The notes beneath the pieces were generated by a model. That model searched no databases and had not been told where the DNA came from. It saw nothing but the letters and a program-made list of their open reading frames with translations. A program made the position numbers and the translations under genes. DNA of 64,000 bases from assembly GCF_001571285.1 (NCBI RefSeq), contig NZ_BCTM01000009.1:124001-188000 (forward strand), read 5' to 3'. The stretch is from Kluyvera cryocrescens NBRC 102467. Lineage in GTDB: Bacteria > Pseudomonadota > Gammaproteobacteria > Enterobacterales > Enterobacteriaceae. This document shows, piece after piece, positions 63,432 to 64,000 of this stretch (positions are counted from its first letter, which is position 1; every line of letters starts with the position of its first letter).

Positions 63432-64000
63432 TGCGCGAAGACGTGAGCGAACTTTATCGCCGCTATCGCCTCCAGGCTCGGCCGCGTAGCGGTGGAAAAA
63501 TGATTTTCCACGGTGTGGACGGCTTTGATGTCTATAACCCGACGGCACCTTTTCACGTGGCTGGACGCTGGTATTTGGCCGCGCGCGTCGAGATGCGCGA
63601 TAGCGAACGCTCTCGGGTGCTTTTTTTTGCCTGGGATGGCGGCCACCATGCCACTTTGCAGCCCGATCTGCCCGAGTTCATTCTGCAGGATCCTTTTGTG
63701 GCGGAAATTGACGGGCGGCTGCTGTTTGGTGGCGTTGAGGTGGAGTATGCACCTGATGGGGTTCCTCTGCGCTGGCGTACCCGGTTTTACATTGGTCATA
63801 CGGTGAGCACATTACGTCTTCTGGCAACCGGTCCTTGGGGAATGAAAGATATCCGCCTGGTATCGCTGCCGGATGGTCGTATTCTGGTCTTTACCCGTCC
63901 ACAAGGGGAGGTTGGAGGGCGGGGGACGATAGGCTGGGTCATCATCTCCAGTTTGAATGAACTGAATGCGTCGACGATTTCCCGTGCCAGGCTGATTCCT
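63431..64000 (+). CDS. DUF1861 / MTP-1-family protein (3' end beyond window)
   Basis: 190 residues are visible and the frame stays open to the right edge. Motifs are FHGVDGFDVYNPTAPFHVAG, RVEMRDSERSRVLFF, LQDPFVAEIDGRLLFGGVEV, GPWGMKDIRLVSLPDG and VFTRPQGEVGGRGTIG, the conserved blocks of DUF1861. From memory, Leishmania members of this family (MTPs, CAZy GT108) make and phosphorolyse beta-1,2-mannan, and their fold resembles GH130. The ATG overlaps the GH130 stop, so the two are coupled. It may act on the same mannoside, as phosphorylase or as synthase; neither can be told from sequence alone. Confidence 0.85.
   Translation, partial: MREDVSELYRRYRLQARPRSGGKMIFHGVDGFDVYNPTAPFHVAGRWYLAARVEMRDSERSRVLFFAWDGGHHATLQPDLPEFILQDPFVAEIDGRLLFGGVEVEYAPDGVPLRWRTRFYIGHTVSTLRLLATGPWGMKDIRLVSLPDGRILVFTRPQGEVGGRGTIGWVIISSLNELNASTISRARLIP

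Noticed and set aside
63275-63799. 174-codon minus-strand frame
   Set aside because: Antisense to the end of GH130 and the DUF1861 gene, both with family motifs.

Overview
The window is chromosomal DNA of a member of the Enterobacteriaceae. Gene content and order closely follow the Escherichia coli rsmI/lpoA-aga-gar-rnpB-tdc-yha-yqj-exu/uxa-sstT-alx-rlmG-fadH segment, read in the opposite direction. Protein matches to E. coli are high but not identical, and several E. coli genes are missing (agaBCD/agaI, prlF-yhaV, tdcF, ygjQ). A relative such as Citrobacter, Enterobacter, Klebsiella, Kluyvera or Leclercia is more likely than E. coli; the genus cannot be fixed by reading alone. No tRNA, IS element, phage or CRISPR array was seen.

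Layout. 1-2.2 kb: lpoA (cut by the left edge) and divergent rsmI. 2.3-5.0 kb: a leftward pair, a MalY/PatB-type C-S lyase and a MalX-type glucose-family PTS IICB, where E. coli carries the rest of the aga cluster. 5.1-13.6 kb: the N-acetylgalactosamine regulon kbaZ-agaVWEFA-agaS-kbaY with its repressor agaR and several AgaR-type operators. 13.6-19.9 kb: galactarate/glucarate catabolism, garD divergent from garPLRK. 19.9-20.4 kb: rnpB. 21-29.6 kb: tdcABCDEG, anaerobic threonine/serine degradation. 30-32.8 kb: dlsT-cyuA, serine/cysteine uptake and cysteine desulfidation. 32.8-39.7 kb: yhaL, yhaK, yhaJ, yhaH, yqjG, yqjF, yqjCDEK and yqjA-mzrA. 40-45.6 kb: hexuronate regulon exuR, exuT and uxaCA. 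45.7-53.9 kb: ygjV, sstT, alx with its Mn/pH-responsive leader, ygjR, ygjP, rlmG, fadH.

54.0-64.0 kb is the accessory part. A divergent sugar locus radiates from a 0.2-kb control region holding two LacI-type palindromes 33 bp apart. Leftward: LacI-family repressor, ManB/CpsG-like phosphomannomutase, ABC ATPase. Rightward: substrate-binding lipoprotein, two CUT1 permeases, a GH13 alpha-glucosidase, a GH130 mannoside phosphorylase-like enzyme, and the start of a DUF1861/MTP-1-family protein (cut by the right edge). The gene set suggests a route in which an imported alpha-glucosylated beta-mannoside is trimmed by GH13 and phosphorolysed to mannose-1-phosphate, which phosphomannomutase converts to mannose-6-phosphate. 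This is the strongest candidate for an undescribed system here. Its substrate is inferred, not shown.

Much of the rest of the window is also carbon-source catabolism: amino sugars, aldaric acids, hydroxy- and thiol amino acids, and hexuronates. It is arranged as independent regulons, each next to its own regulator (agaR, tdcA, yhaJ, exuR, the LacI protein).
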